Positions 48,987 to 59,700 of a stretch of DNA of 64,000 nt are shown here, in pieces. The stretch lies in the NCBI GenBank assembly GCA_035582835.1, contig JAYKAV010001997.1, positions 1,128,764 to 1,192,763 on the forward strand. The letters are read 5' to 3'. The DNA comes from Phoebastria nigripes. Its lineage: Eukaryota; Chordata; Aves; Procellariiformes; Diomedeidae. A program made the position numbers and the translations under genes. Numbering within the stretch: the first letter of the stretch is position 1; each line of letters starts with the position of its first letter. The notes beneath the pieces were generated by a model that made no database searches, was not told where the DNA came from, and saw only the letters and a program-made list of their open reading frames with translations.

Positions 48987-51900
48987 CTAAAACAAATTGA
49001 GAAGACAGAATACATGAAAATAGATATTAAAATAATTTGAACTCTTTTGGGTTAACTTTTAAGAGCACTCTAACAAATGCTGCAATTACCTGAAAGCTTC
49101 CAAAGCATTTACAAAAAGAAAGAGAAAATCATTTTAGCCTATCCTTTAAAATCATCTAAGGTTTTAAAATCTGTTTCTTTAGGATACAGTTTCTTTTCAG
49201 CATTTCACTTCATTTCATAGCAATACAAAATGCAGCTTAAGCCAGGTACAATACAAATAATACAGCAGTATCTAAAATTACCAGTGCAATAAGGTCTGCT
49301 AGTGTACCGCAATAAAGTGCCAGATTACCAGAACCTGAAATTAAAACAAACTTGCTGCTTCTACCTCATTTAAATTGGGTAATAGAGTATAGGGTTTTTA
49401 AAGACATTATATTAGAGGGTTTTTAAAGATCTACATTGCAATACTTAAAGATCATATGTATATTTATATCAGATCCTGCTTTGGGGAGTGGAAATGCATT
49501 TTTTTTTTTTTCCCTTTCCCTCACCTTTTTTCTAGTCCACCCAGTACTTAAGTTAGACAGTTTAGCTCACCTGAATTCCCTTTGATTTACACCTGTCTTA
49601 TGTGTTTAGACATGCTCTTGCTCTTATGCTGATGTTAAGCAGGTGCCACCTACACACTTCAGTCAGGCCTAAAATATCTGAATTTTTTGGTACTGCCTGT
49701 ACAGGGCAGATCTCTTGAAGACAGTTGGGGTTCCACCCCTCACCAGTTTTTCCTAAAAGATTCCTAACTTTTTATGGTGCACCGCAAAGATGAAAGGCTT
49801 CACCCCCTCTCCCCCACTCCAAGTGTTCCAGAGCAATACTGAAAACACTTCTGCAACAGCACTTGCATGCTTTAGGTACCATTATCCCTTTCATTACACA
49901 TATTAGTGAAGCCAAAAGAGGCCATCATCAGGGGTGATAATGTCACACTTATAAGGAAGGTGTGATTCTTCCAGATGCAGCTGTTCCTGTGCTTCTACGG
50001 AGTACAACTGTATTTAGACCTGGGCAAGAGCAAACTTCTGTAGGAGGAAAGCAGTTATGGTGGGCATAGGTTTTGATCTTAAGGTTTAGAATAAAAGAAC
50101 TGTGTAACATCCCTTCCCAGTAAGGTTCATTTGGCATTCGTTGGCATTTTTATCTCATGTCAGCTGTATCTCTCCACTGTAGTGCAAAAATGCGATACAG
50201 CAAAAATGGATACAACCTCCTGGTCATTTCCTCCCGCCAAAGTTGGCCACTCAAACAGTCTGCATGTTTGATTCATAATCTGTTTGGAGCATCCCTTGAA
50301 CTTCCAAGGCATAGAGTCTTCAGAGTAAGTAGGAGCTCCTATGCCTTCGGTACTCTTCACTATCTCTTTTTCCTCTCTGAGCAGACTATAGAGATTGGGA
50401 ATAAGTTATTTAACAGATTCTTAAAGCATGCCAAAAGATGTTCAGTGGAAATGCAAGCCTGAGGTTTGTTTGTTGAAAGAACAGGAAAGAGGATAGATCT
50501 GATAAGGTTTTCTTTTTTGGAAAGAACAAAACAGTTACTACCTAACAATATTACCTAATATCTAAGTATTTTTAGAATAAAAAAAATTGAAATTAAAAAA
50601 GAAATTTACTTTCAGTGTTAACAGCAATTAAGCATACCAACAGATGCAGAAATGGGCTTAAAAAAAGCTGCTGTTGTCAACTTACATTAATAGTCGCTCA
50701 ATACATGGCACTAAGAAATCCCAGGAGTATGCAGTAAGATGATGCAGTCGGGTAGGCCATGTTGGCGAGAGACGCAAGATAATCCTTGAAGAAGCTACAC
50801 ATGCAGTAGCAACTAAAGAAGGGGCATAATTTAAAAATGCATGATCTAGAAAGAAGGAAGAAGAAAAAGATTCATTTAAGTTGGACATTGTCTGTTGAGA
50901 CAACAAAGGAGTCATTACCTGAAATATGTAACTCACCTTGCAGTGATACTTCCAGAAAGTAATCAGCATATTTTGCCATATATAACTTAGTCTTCTCTAA
51001 GCACACCATTGGCCAGCCATCATGAAGATCGGTCTCATGGACAGCAATAGAAAGATAATAGTCGATGAAATGAGCAGCAGTTGGGAGGCACAAATTCCAC
51101 TGAAATGTTTCTAGCAACAACAACTCCATATGAAGCAAATTCTGTTTTGTTAGTACCAAATTCATGTTAGTCATACAACCCAAGCTGTTCAACTGTTCAA
51201 GTTTGGGAACACTGTCTTCCTTTTCTTCAAATTTACCTTCAGGTGAACAGAAAGAGGAAGGAAAAAAAAAAAGGTTCAGCACGAGTGAACTATAAAACAG
51301 ATTGTATCTAATGTCTGCGTTGGTCATATTTCAATTCTACTCTGTCAAACGAGCTTGAGACTTTCCTGCAGATGCAAAGCTCAAATGGAAGATGTCATCA
51401 GAGACAAAAAGGGGTATGTACTATAAAGGGCTAAATTTCAGCAGGTAATGTCAAACACCGTTTAGGATATTGTGCAGTGCCATATTTCCCATTGGTTTTC
51501 CTGCCCCAGCACGCAGAAGCCAGTTGCCAAGAGCAGAAGCAAGCTGTATTAGGACATCACTGGCACTGCATACGCAAGTTTTTGTCACCAAATTATTGTA
51601 TAATGTGCCCCCATCATCAACGAAATACCACTGTGATGCGACCTGGCATACACAACACCACAGCATTTGGCTTTAATCACCCTCCTGACTCCACACACCC
51701 TTTTTGTTTCTAAAACTCATTAGAGTATAGCTAGAGCTCTAGCCAACATGGCTGCTTTTAATGCCTGTTATGGTAGGTATGTTTTTAGATTTGATAGCTG
51801 ATAAGCTGCTCCAGCATTTCAAACAAGTGGATTTCAGCAATGGGCATCTGAAAACTCACACTGCCATATATACTGTTTCAACTTTAACACTGCTAGTAGC

Positions 51901-54900
51901 TTCAGCTTTCCTTGGACTTTAACTTGTCAGGCCTGTATGTTTTTAGCCTGAAGCAAAATTGTATATGTAGAAAACCCATTAATAAGAGAAACAAGTGTCA
52001 CATTTCCATACAGTTTGCCATATGGTTGTGCTATTTCAATTTCATTGCAAATTCTTTCCATCTTACACTCCCTATTCAGTACTACACGATATGTTGTAAA
52101 TGCACATTTTTAGAGTTTTGCAGGACAGAACATACTGAACATTTGCTTTTTTTCAACAGTAGAGGTACTTATACAGGACTTAATCCAACACCAGTCCCAG
52201 TCTGTTAGTTTTTGTTTCCCATACTCTAGTAATAACAGAAATAAAAGCTTCAGGAGTCACATAGTAATTTCTCTTATTACTTCTATAACCTTATCGGACA
52301 TATCACACTGCGATTTGTCCAACTTATTCCACCGCTGATTAAACTGTTTGTTTAAGCCACACAGGGCAAAAGTTTAAAACAGCATTCTGGTTTGTGCTTT
52401 CTGAACCAATTCATACACTGCTTCTCAGAAGAGTGAGCACTCCAGGCTTTTGGAGCTCTACTTGCAGCTTATTATGAAAGATAGCAGAGGTGATTTTTTT
52501 TTTTTTTTTTTAAATTATAATTCTCTTCAGAACATGAATTTCATTTGAAAATCTGGCATTAGTTTAAAGCCAATCCATTTTCCTAAATGGATTACACTGG
52601 TTTCTGAGGCAAGGTATACTTTCATACTCAGCTCCTTATTCTTTGCCAAGAGAAGATTGCTGGCTGGTGGCATCCAGTCAAAGTTTACCTCCAGAAGAAT
52701 CTGAAATAACCCTTTTCTTGTTTAACTGTTCTGCTGAATAGCTGTATTGGTGGAGACAGGGGATGCAATGAAAGGAAGCAGTATACCAAAAATAGCCAAC
52801 ACCTCAGCGCTCTGGTTTTCTAGCAAAGAGGGCCTAGAGCTACAATGTGATATATCTTCTTTGAGAAAATGAAAATAGATTCAGAGAAACAGATCAGCAG
52901 AAACTGAACCGACAGTTAGTTCTGCTGCAAGGCCCTGTTTCTCTGAATCTATTGGTTTAAGAAAAGTGCCAGCAGGTATCCCATAAAACTACACCTGTAC
53001 CTCTTTGGGGACATCTAAAAGGGGTCCACAAATGTCCAAAGATGGATACACACCACAAGAATCTAGCCAAGGTCAATATAAGCAGCACTGTTCATAATGA
53101 GTGTTTGTAATTAATTGTGTCTTCAGAGTACTGTGCATTCACCACTGTATTTCACCAGTATTACATTTTGTATGTGACAATACAGGATGTACATTAGCCT
53201 TAGCTTGCTTAAAGAACATTGCAATTTATGAAATGTGAAGTATTCCAGAACCACACAGCACCATCAGCAGGGTGCAGTACAGTCTACATATGTTTTAATT
53301 TCTTCCTTTATCACAGGTATGCAAATTTCTTATTTCCAGCACTGGATCTGCCTATTTTGAGATGTCGTCAGAAAGACAGTCTTTCTATTCCTACAATACA
53401 GCTCTGAAAGTTCACCTTAGAATAATTTGTTTCCAAGCATAAACATTGGTTTTTAATCGCAGTTTGTTTTTTCTCCCCTCTGTTTCATCAGGTGCCAGCA
53501 GAAGTCAAAACAAGAATCTAAAGAAAGGCTCTACCAATTGGGCCAAATTGATACACACTAATCTGCCTTTTATAACCACTTTGCTTCCTCTGTCTGCTAT
53601 ATCCCATCAAGACGTGCCTTGTACTTGGCAGTAGAACCTATATCACTCTAGTTAAAAGTTTGGTGCTACATACTTACTTGCTAAAAGTAAACAGGAAAGA
53701 GCAACCACATGCAGCTGCTGTATAGATATGTCATAACGATCCATAAAGAGGTCCAACAGATACACAGCTAGATGTCGTGCAGCAGGACAGAGTCTGAACC
53801 GATTGCTCACAATGGCAATCAGATCTGCAAAGTATCTTCTCAGGTGTAACTGGGGAGATTGGCCTTTGTAGGAGGGCAGCTTCAGCTCCTAGATGGACAG
53901 CAGCATGTAATTTTATTAAAACCATCATTTAGTTTGAATTGGTATCAGATTAATATAGCTGATATTCTCAAATTTATCATGGAATTTTCAAAGGGTTTCT
54001 CCCTTCTTCCTTCTGTTCCCATCGTTTCAGCATCCCTTTTCACAGAACAAGATGTATTTGTTGTATTACAGAAGAACTAAGAAATAATTTGGTTCTGTAT
54101 AACATTAGTATAATAATTTAAAATTTAACATCTTTTCATTGGGCAATCGGCTAGAGTGACTTCAGCTTTTACCATTTCTGTTTTATTACCTCTACTGCAA
54201 AGGCTGTACCTCCCAGCAGGGAAACAGCAAGGGTACGCGAGTACTCCTCAGCTGCTTCAATGCGAAGTCCAATAGCTTAACTCAACCCCCTCCTGCTACA
54301 GCTCAGTCTGAGCAATCAGACTTTGTACTGAAGTGTTTGCATGTTCCAATGCTGCCAGTTCTCCTGCAGGTGCCTCCAGGAGAAGGGCACTAACAGCTAG
54401 CTGAAGGTAGCAATGTTAGGAAGAGGAATGGGGTGTGCATGTGTCAACGTTTGCTGTACGCATATGTTTAAACCCTGACAATCTGATTTGATTGATGTTG
54501 CACTGACACCGATTACAGTGTGCTCTCAGGCATTTGGTTAAGCGTAACATAAACCTCACACGATCTCAGGTTTGTGGGAGGGACCCCACAAAACAAAAGC
54601 CCTACCAACACCACAGATGAGAAAAATCTGTGGCATGATCTATTTTGGATACAAAATTTGGACTGGTAGAAAGAACGTTCCCCAGGCTCCTGCCTAGTAG
54701 CTCGTATCTCCTCTTGTATACAGCAGAACAGCAGTATACAGCTGTCTTCTGTTATCATGAATAAATTTATGAGTTAGATTGTGCAGCCCAGATTAAGTAA
54801 GATTTTGAGTACAATTAAATTTCCAGCGGGACACACTGATGACATCAAGTTGGAATGGAGTCGCCCAAAATTTTCAAAGTTTTAAGGTCAATTCAAAGTT

Positions 54901-55889
54901 CTGAAACATGCTATTGAAGTGAAAAAAAACCCAGACAAACCAACAAAAACACCACCCATACCTTCTAAACTTTAGAATTCACCTTTCACAACACTAACTT
55001 AGTTTTAGTAATGGTAACTTTGGTAGCAAATAAATTATCCTGTCCTTCTCTTGTGTTCCCCCCGGCCCTGCAAACAAAAAAAGTTGCTTTAGCAGTCACA
55101 CCTTCAAGAAAGATAATCCACTCATCAAGTACTATCAGGCAGCAAAAGCACATTTTTAGTAGGTTCAGTCACAGTAAAGTGATTTTCAGCTCTTGAGCAT
55201 AAGATGTGCTTTATTATAAAAGTAGCCCCAAAGAGCAACTTTGAGTCAGTCGAAGCAACTTCAAGGCGGTATTGCCTAAACCCTCTACTGTGCTTACTGC
55301 ACCTAGTGTGGTTTTTGTTTTTTTGTTTGGTTTGTTGGGTTTTTTTTTTGTTACAATAACATCACAATGCTTTCTGCAGCGTTTAAACTTGGACCCACTT
55401 ACACATCCAAACCGAAGAACCAAGCGCACCGTGACCCCTTTGCTTTGTTAAAGTGCAGACAGAGAACAGCCTGGTCAGCCAGATAGACTGTCAAGACTGA
55501 GGACAAACAGCCTGAGCGTTAACTGAGGGAAGACACCGTGTTTTTCAAGGTTTAGAAAAGCAAACTCCACCAAAACCCAGGCGGGCCGAGCCCGCCGAGC
55601 GGCGGCCGCCTCATACGCGCTTCCCACCCCGCTTCAAGCCGCCGCGCCGGCTCCGCTCCGGAGGGCCGGCTCCGATTGTTCGAGCCCTCACAAAGGCGCC
55701 GGGGCCGCCAGCCCTCAGCTTCCCCCGCGGCGCGGGGCCGGGAGCAGCCACCGCCCCCCGCCGCCCCCCGGGCTCCCCGCCGCCCCCCGCGGACCAACCA
55801 CCGCCGCCGCGCCGGGCTACCTTGTAGCGAAGCGCTTGGTGGATGTCGGCAGCCAGCTGTCCTGTCCACCACTGCGCCTCCAGCTCCAT
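48575..55889 (-). CDS. CCNJ: cyclin J, complete
   Basis: Cyclin J is a conserved member of the cyclin family. In Drosophila it acts in early embryos and oogenesis with Cdk1; its vertebrate role is poorly known. Five coding exons with GT-AG borders and consistent phases give 1152 bp, 383 residues: 55821-55889, 53678-53888, 50937-51236, 50686-50845 and 48575-48986. The protein begins [20 protein letters not shown]. The cyclin box spans roughly residues 15-150 and a cyclin C-type fold about 150-250 ([20 protein letters not shown]). A Gln/His-rich low-complexity tail follows, ending in the conserved ITPCFER. Residues such as [20 protein letters not shown] are nearly identical to human CCNJ as I remember it (about 372-383 aa). 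The CITPCFER end separates it from the paralog CCNJL. Confidence 0.97.
48987..50685 (-). other. CCNJ: CCNJ intron 4
   Basis: A 1.7-kb intron without recognised repeats or RNA genes. Opposite-strand frames around 50157-50548 have no domain or splice support. Confidence 0.85.
50686..50845 (-). CDS. CCNJ: CCNJ exon 4
   Basis: A 160-bp exon with acceptor ttctttctag and donor AT|gtaagt-like. It reads [20 protein letters not shown] through [12 protein letters not shown] in the second cyclin fold and leaves in phase 2, completed by the first base of exon 5. Confidence 0.97.
50937..51236 (-). CDS. CCNJ: CCNJ exon 3
   Basis: A 300-bp exon, phase 1 to 1, with acceptor acctgaag and donor gtgagt. It completes [20 protein letters not shown] and continues to [14 protein letters not shown]. 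It holds the rest of the cyclin box and the start of the second fold. Confidence 0.97.
51237..53677 (-). other. CCNJ: CCNJ intron 2
   Basis: A 2.4-kb intron. Its notable content is the 80-nt hairpin at 52874-52953. A small 9-bp-stem hairpin lies at 52572-52593, and a 14-bp palindrome GCTAGAGCTCTAGC at 51730-51743. No LINE or LTR piece was recognised. Confidence 0.85.
52874..52953. ncRNA. 80-nt hairpin, candidate microRNA precursor
   Basis: The outer arms aatagattcagagaaacag (52874-52892) and ctgtttctctgaatctatt (52935-52953) are perfect reverse complements over 19 bp. Inside them cagcagaa pairs with ttctgctg (8 bp) and actg with cagt (4 bp), separated by small asymmetric loops, with a 6-nt apical loop aaccga. 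Total stem is about 31 bp in 80 nt, the size of a pre-miRNA. It lies in CCNJ intron 2 and would fold in either transcript direction. I do not recognise it as a named miRNA. A small palindromic transposon relic is the alternative. Confidence 0.45.
53678..53888 (-). CDS. CCNJ: CCNJ exon 2
   Basis: A 211-bp exon with acceptor gtccatctag and donor gtaagt. It starts [20 protein letters not shown] and ends ALSCLLLA, leaving in phase 1. It forms the first part of the cyclin box ([15 protein letters not shown], then [14 protein letters not shown]). Confidence 0.96.
53889..55820 (-). other. CCNJ: CCNJ intron 1
   Basis: A 1.9-kb intron. AT-rich for most of its length, it becomes GC-rich from about 55570 as it enters the CpG island. 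No gene, repeat family or RNA was recognised. Confidence 0.85.
55821..55889 (-). CDS. CCNJ: CCNJ exon 1
   Basis: Codes for the first 23 residues, [20 protein letters not shown] plus RYK, in phase 0, with donor AAG|gtagcc. The start is supported by near identity with the human N-terminus and by its place at the edge of the CpG island. Confidence 0.96.
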
Positions 55890-56409
55890 CGGCGGGGCGG
55901 CGCGGCGCGGCGGCCTGGGCAGAGGGGAGGAAGCGGCGCTCGCTGAGCGCGGGCGGGGCGGGACGGGCAGCGCCACCCTCGCCCCTTCCTCGCTCGCCCC
56001 CGGTTAAGCGCGATCAGCTGCCGCCCGCGCCGCGGGGCCCCCGCGGCCCCCCGGCCCAGCTGGCCGCCATGCGGGGCACAAGTGAGGCTCGTTAAGCCGC
56101 CCCCTCCCGCCGCGGGTCACAGCCGGGCGAGGGGGGCGCGGAGGAGCCGGCGGCCGCGGCCCCGGGGGAGGGCGATCGCGCCCCNACAAAGGCCGGCAGC
56201 GCTTCCCCCGCTGAAGCCGCCACTCACCCTACGCAGCGGCGCGGCTAGCGGCCGCGGCGGAGCCTAGCCCGGGGCACCTCAGCGCGGCGCGGCGTGCCGA
56301 GGGCTCCCCCGCCATCACGCGGCGCCGCCCGCCTCGCCCATTGTTAAAGGGCCGAGCGGGCCGGCGTGTGTACAAAGCCAGGCAGCGCCCGCACGCGGCC
56401 GGCCGCCCG

Positions 56410-56448
56410 CCAATCACCTGCCGCCTTACAGCACGGCCCGCCCAATCA
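56410..56448 (+). promoter_or_regulatory. CCNJ: pair of NF-Y (CCAAT) boxes
   Basis: ccaatca occurs at 56410-56416 and again at 56442-56448, exactly 32 bp apart, about three helical turns. Regularly spaced CCAAT pairs are typical of cell-cycle gene promoters, where NF-Y binds together with other factors. NF-Y works in both orientations, so they may serve CCNJ although they read on the plus strand. Confidence 0.5.
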
Positions 56449-56587
56449 GGGCGCGGCGCTCACGGGGCACGCGGAGCCCCGCGCTCCGCGGCCACGGGCG
56501 GGAAGTCTTTGGGCCCGCGGAGCTGCCGTAGCCGCCCGATAAAGGCCCGGGGAGGAGGGGGCGGGGCGCTGCGCCGCGGGAGGGGGC

Positions 56588-56619
56588 GGCCTCGCTCGGC
56601 GGTGGCCTCGCTCGGCGGT
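56588..56619 (+). repeat. perfect 16-bp tandem duplication in the CpG island
   Basis: ggcctcgctcggcggt is present twice in a row without differences. A recent slippage event in GC-rich promoter DNA is the simple explanation. Confidence 0.9.
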
Positions 56620-56790
56620 GCGGCTGGAAGCAGTCCCACGCAGCCGGAGGGCGCTCGGGACCTTGGGCTCACCCCTTCGCAGGGACCCCGGGCGCGGTGT
56701 AACCCCTACCGGGGGCTGCGGGGCCCTTGGGGCCTTCCCGACGGGTGTCTCGGGACAGCCGGGTTGGCGGGGCTCTCCCTGGCCGGAGCA

Positions 56791-59700
56791 CGGCGGTGCT
56801 TAGTCCCCTGAGCACCTGATAGCGCCTCTTTCCTTTCTTTTTTCTCTTGCCTTTTCGATTCAGCTGTGAGGTTTTTAACACGTGGAGTGATTGCGTCGGG
56901 AGCTGTATCCCATTTAGCTCTCCTACACTTCAGACGCGTTTTCCCTTCAGCGGTAAAGGACGTGCACCTCTTGGGCTGCAAAGGCTATGAGGCTCAAGTA
57001 CTAGAGTTATTTTGTGGGTGAGCTCTTGTTCGCTGCTAGTTAAATTCCAGGGAGAACGTTTCTAATAGCATGCATCCTCCTTTTAAATAGCCCGTGCTAT
57101 TCACCTGAGCGAAGGGGCCTCTGCGTCCTGACAGATGGTTACCGAAAGGAGCTCCCACTTGTGCTGCTGGTTTAGCAGTGGGTGCTGTGCACCTGTTTTN
57201 TATCCAGAAGGCCTTTTTCTAGATGCTTTCCACTTGCTGGGAACCCCCTGCTATGGAGATCTTACAAAATAATACTTGGTGCTTTATAGTGGTTTACATC
57301 TTTGAATTCCCAAGTACCCAAACAACTAGCTAATGAGACTGTAAAACCTAGTACAACAAGCAATGCAAAGGGATGAAGAAGAAATGCTTTGGATGCAATT
57401 TATGTTGAGGGAGTATATTTAATTTTTCATTTCTACCCATGCTCAGGCATGATTTTTTTTTAATTAAGAAAATGGAAACCAACTTTTTGACATAACCAGT
57501 TTAATGACTCTGTAGCCAGGGCTGTAAAAGCCTGTTCCTTTAAACATGCATGTCTAACTTTAATGGGTAGTCCTATGGACTGCAGTGGTCCGTCTCATCT
57601 GAGGGGGGGCGCTCATAGGTGGAAGCCCTTGTTTTTGAGGACACATTTCTTGGGCAGTTTGCATTTATGACAGATTTTGTTGTATAATGCTACATAGTTT
57701 TCTGAAGAAAAAAATAAGTGGAAAAATGTTATGGTTTTTGCGCATGAATACGTAACTGAGAAAATACTTCAACTATTTAGACTAGCTGTCTGAGATCTAT
57801 GGTCTATTGACAAAGCAGCGTTTTGTTGTTCTGATGGCTTTTTGTCTCATTTCTATTCATTGTTTTATATGCAAGTGCATGCTCAAGCTAATTTTGATTT
57901 TAAAATTATTTATTCTTGAAGAAAGGTAATACCAGATTTTATATTTCAAGGGTAAGATAAATCTCAAAAGGAGATTCCTAATGGAGACATAGTCATTCAC
58001 CACACCTTTACGGCCTTCAAAACTGTGTTGCCTGCTTGAAGAGGAGAAAGCTAATAAACACCAACATGCTAAAAACCTGTTACAATGGGCCCAAACAGGG
58101 AAGTGACGTTTCTACTCTCACGTATTGGGAGAAATTACTGTTAGCGCTGCTGCCTGCCCCCAGAGCTTTTTAGCCACCATGTGGATTAGTCTGTTGCTGA
58201 ACTGCTAAGTGGGGGGAAAAAAAAAAAGAGTAGATACTTGCTGACTTATTTCTCAGATGCGCTTGTCTGACTTGGATAGGAAGCGTCATCCTGATAAAGC
58301 TATGTACTCTGAGAGCTATTTCATTTATATATAATAATCGAGAAAAACAGTGATGCTGTAGTTACTTGCCACACTACAAAGATGACCGAGCTGTGGAACT
58401 AACTGTTTCAGATCCTTGTAATGCTTCTTCATTGCCTTTTTCCAAGGTGCTACGCACCCATTACAGCCTATTTTAATTGAGTGGTTGCTCTTGTGAACAG
58501 TTACATCTGTGTCTGCTTTTCATGCAATCAAAAGATAGGTTTGGAAAGAGCCTCATCATCCTACCCGTGGCCAGGATTGCTCCTGGCATGTGTGTTTCTG
58601 ATCTTGGAGACATCCAGAAAATCATCCTACTGAAAAAGCCAAAGCGCTTCTGTACGGCCATGTTGTTATCTGCAGGAAGCATACATCCCTGCACCTTAAC
58701 CCTGACTGGAAGAATTGACAATCTTGGAGCCTCCAAACTGAGGGCGATTGCTTTCAGAGTCCAGAGTTTCCAAGATCAGAGTTTAGGGGTTTAAATGGGA
58801 ATGGGAATAGTGCAACTGTAATGAGAATAGGTTAATACAGCTTTGCATGTCTTATAATCAGTCCTAAACGTAATAACCAGTGGTATTTTTTTAACCGGTG
58901 CAGATTTTATCTACTTTTGGTGGTCAAGGCTGTGCACAGCGCTCTAAGTATTTCCACCTTCGTCCCCTGTGTGTAAGTCAGGGAGGAATCAAAACAGTCA
59001 GTCCTTAGAATAAACAGAGGATATTAAAAGATTACTTTCAGTGGCAGTAGTTAGGTTTTCATTAGCAAGAAACTGGAAGTGTGAAGTTTTCCACTTATGT
59101 GTAGTATATGGAACCTGAGAGAACAGAACAGAAAGCAGAACTAAAGGTTATGAAACCATTTTGAAATAAGTATCCTCTTTCTGTGAATGGCCGTGAATCA
59201 CCTAACCAAATACGTGTGTCTCAAGGGGGAAATGAGATTGGCTGTGAGAGCTGCTGTCTGTGCTTTGAACAGGTGCCAGATAGCAAGAAGCACCGTTATT
59301 CTTGGAATTCCCCAAGAAAAATTATGACCCTGAACTACATCCAAAACAGGCTAGAAGGTAACCTGTGAAATCTGGACTAAAATGCTTATAACATTTTTGT
59401 GGAATCTTCTAAAGAGGATGCTGCTGAAGTCTTACAATTTATGGACCTGTAACTCACAGGTTATAGTCCTAACACAATTTCAGACATGGTGGGTGAGCTG
59501 ACTTCTCTTTGTAGTTACTGGGAGGTTAGATCTGTATCTCAGGAGTTGATGCATGTATTTATGTGTTTAAGCTGCTTTTTCCTCCCCTAATTTTTTGGTG
59601 TTTCTTCTTGGCCTCTGAAAAAAGAAATGTGGCTTTTAAAATACAAATGAAGAACTTGCAGGTAATTGCCAAGTACAGCAAAGACTCTGATCTTGAGAAC

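Larger units (their letters stand above)
55570..56790. promoter_or_regulatory. CCNJ: CpG island, CCNJ promoter
   Basis: About 1.2 kb of very GC- and CpG-rich DNA covering CCNJ exon 1 and its upstream side (higher coordinates). It contains two CCAAT elements, an ETS-like GGAAGT near 56500 and many GC boxes, and no obvious TATA box at the expected place. Start sites are probably dispersed between about 55900 and 56400. Long frames on both strands here reflect GC richness. Confidence 0.8.

Noticed and set aside
55611..56811. Long frames of 100-156 codons on both strands in the right CpG island
   Set aside because: They overlap each other on opposite strands and consist of Pro/Arg/Ala/Gly runs, as GC-rich DNA gives by chance. 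Only the first 23 codons of CCNJ are real.
58473..58794. Overlapping 105-codon plus and 87-codon minus frames as a gene or as exons of an upstream neighbour
   Set aside because: No recognisable domain and no clear splice sites; the two frames share the same DNA.
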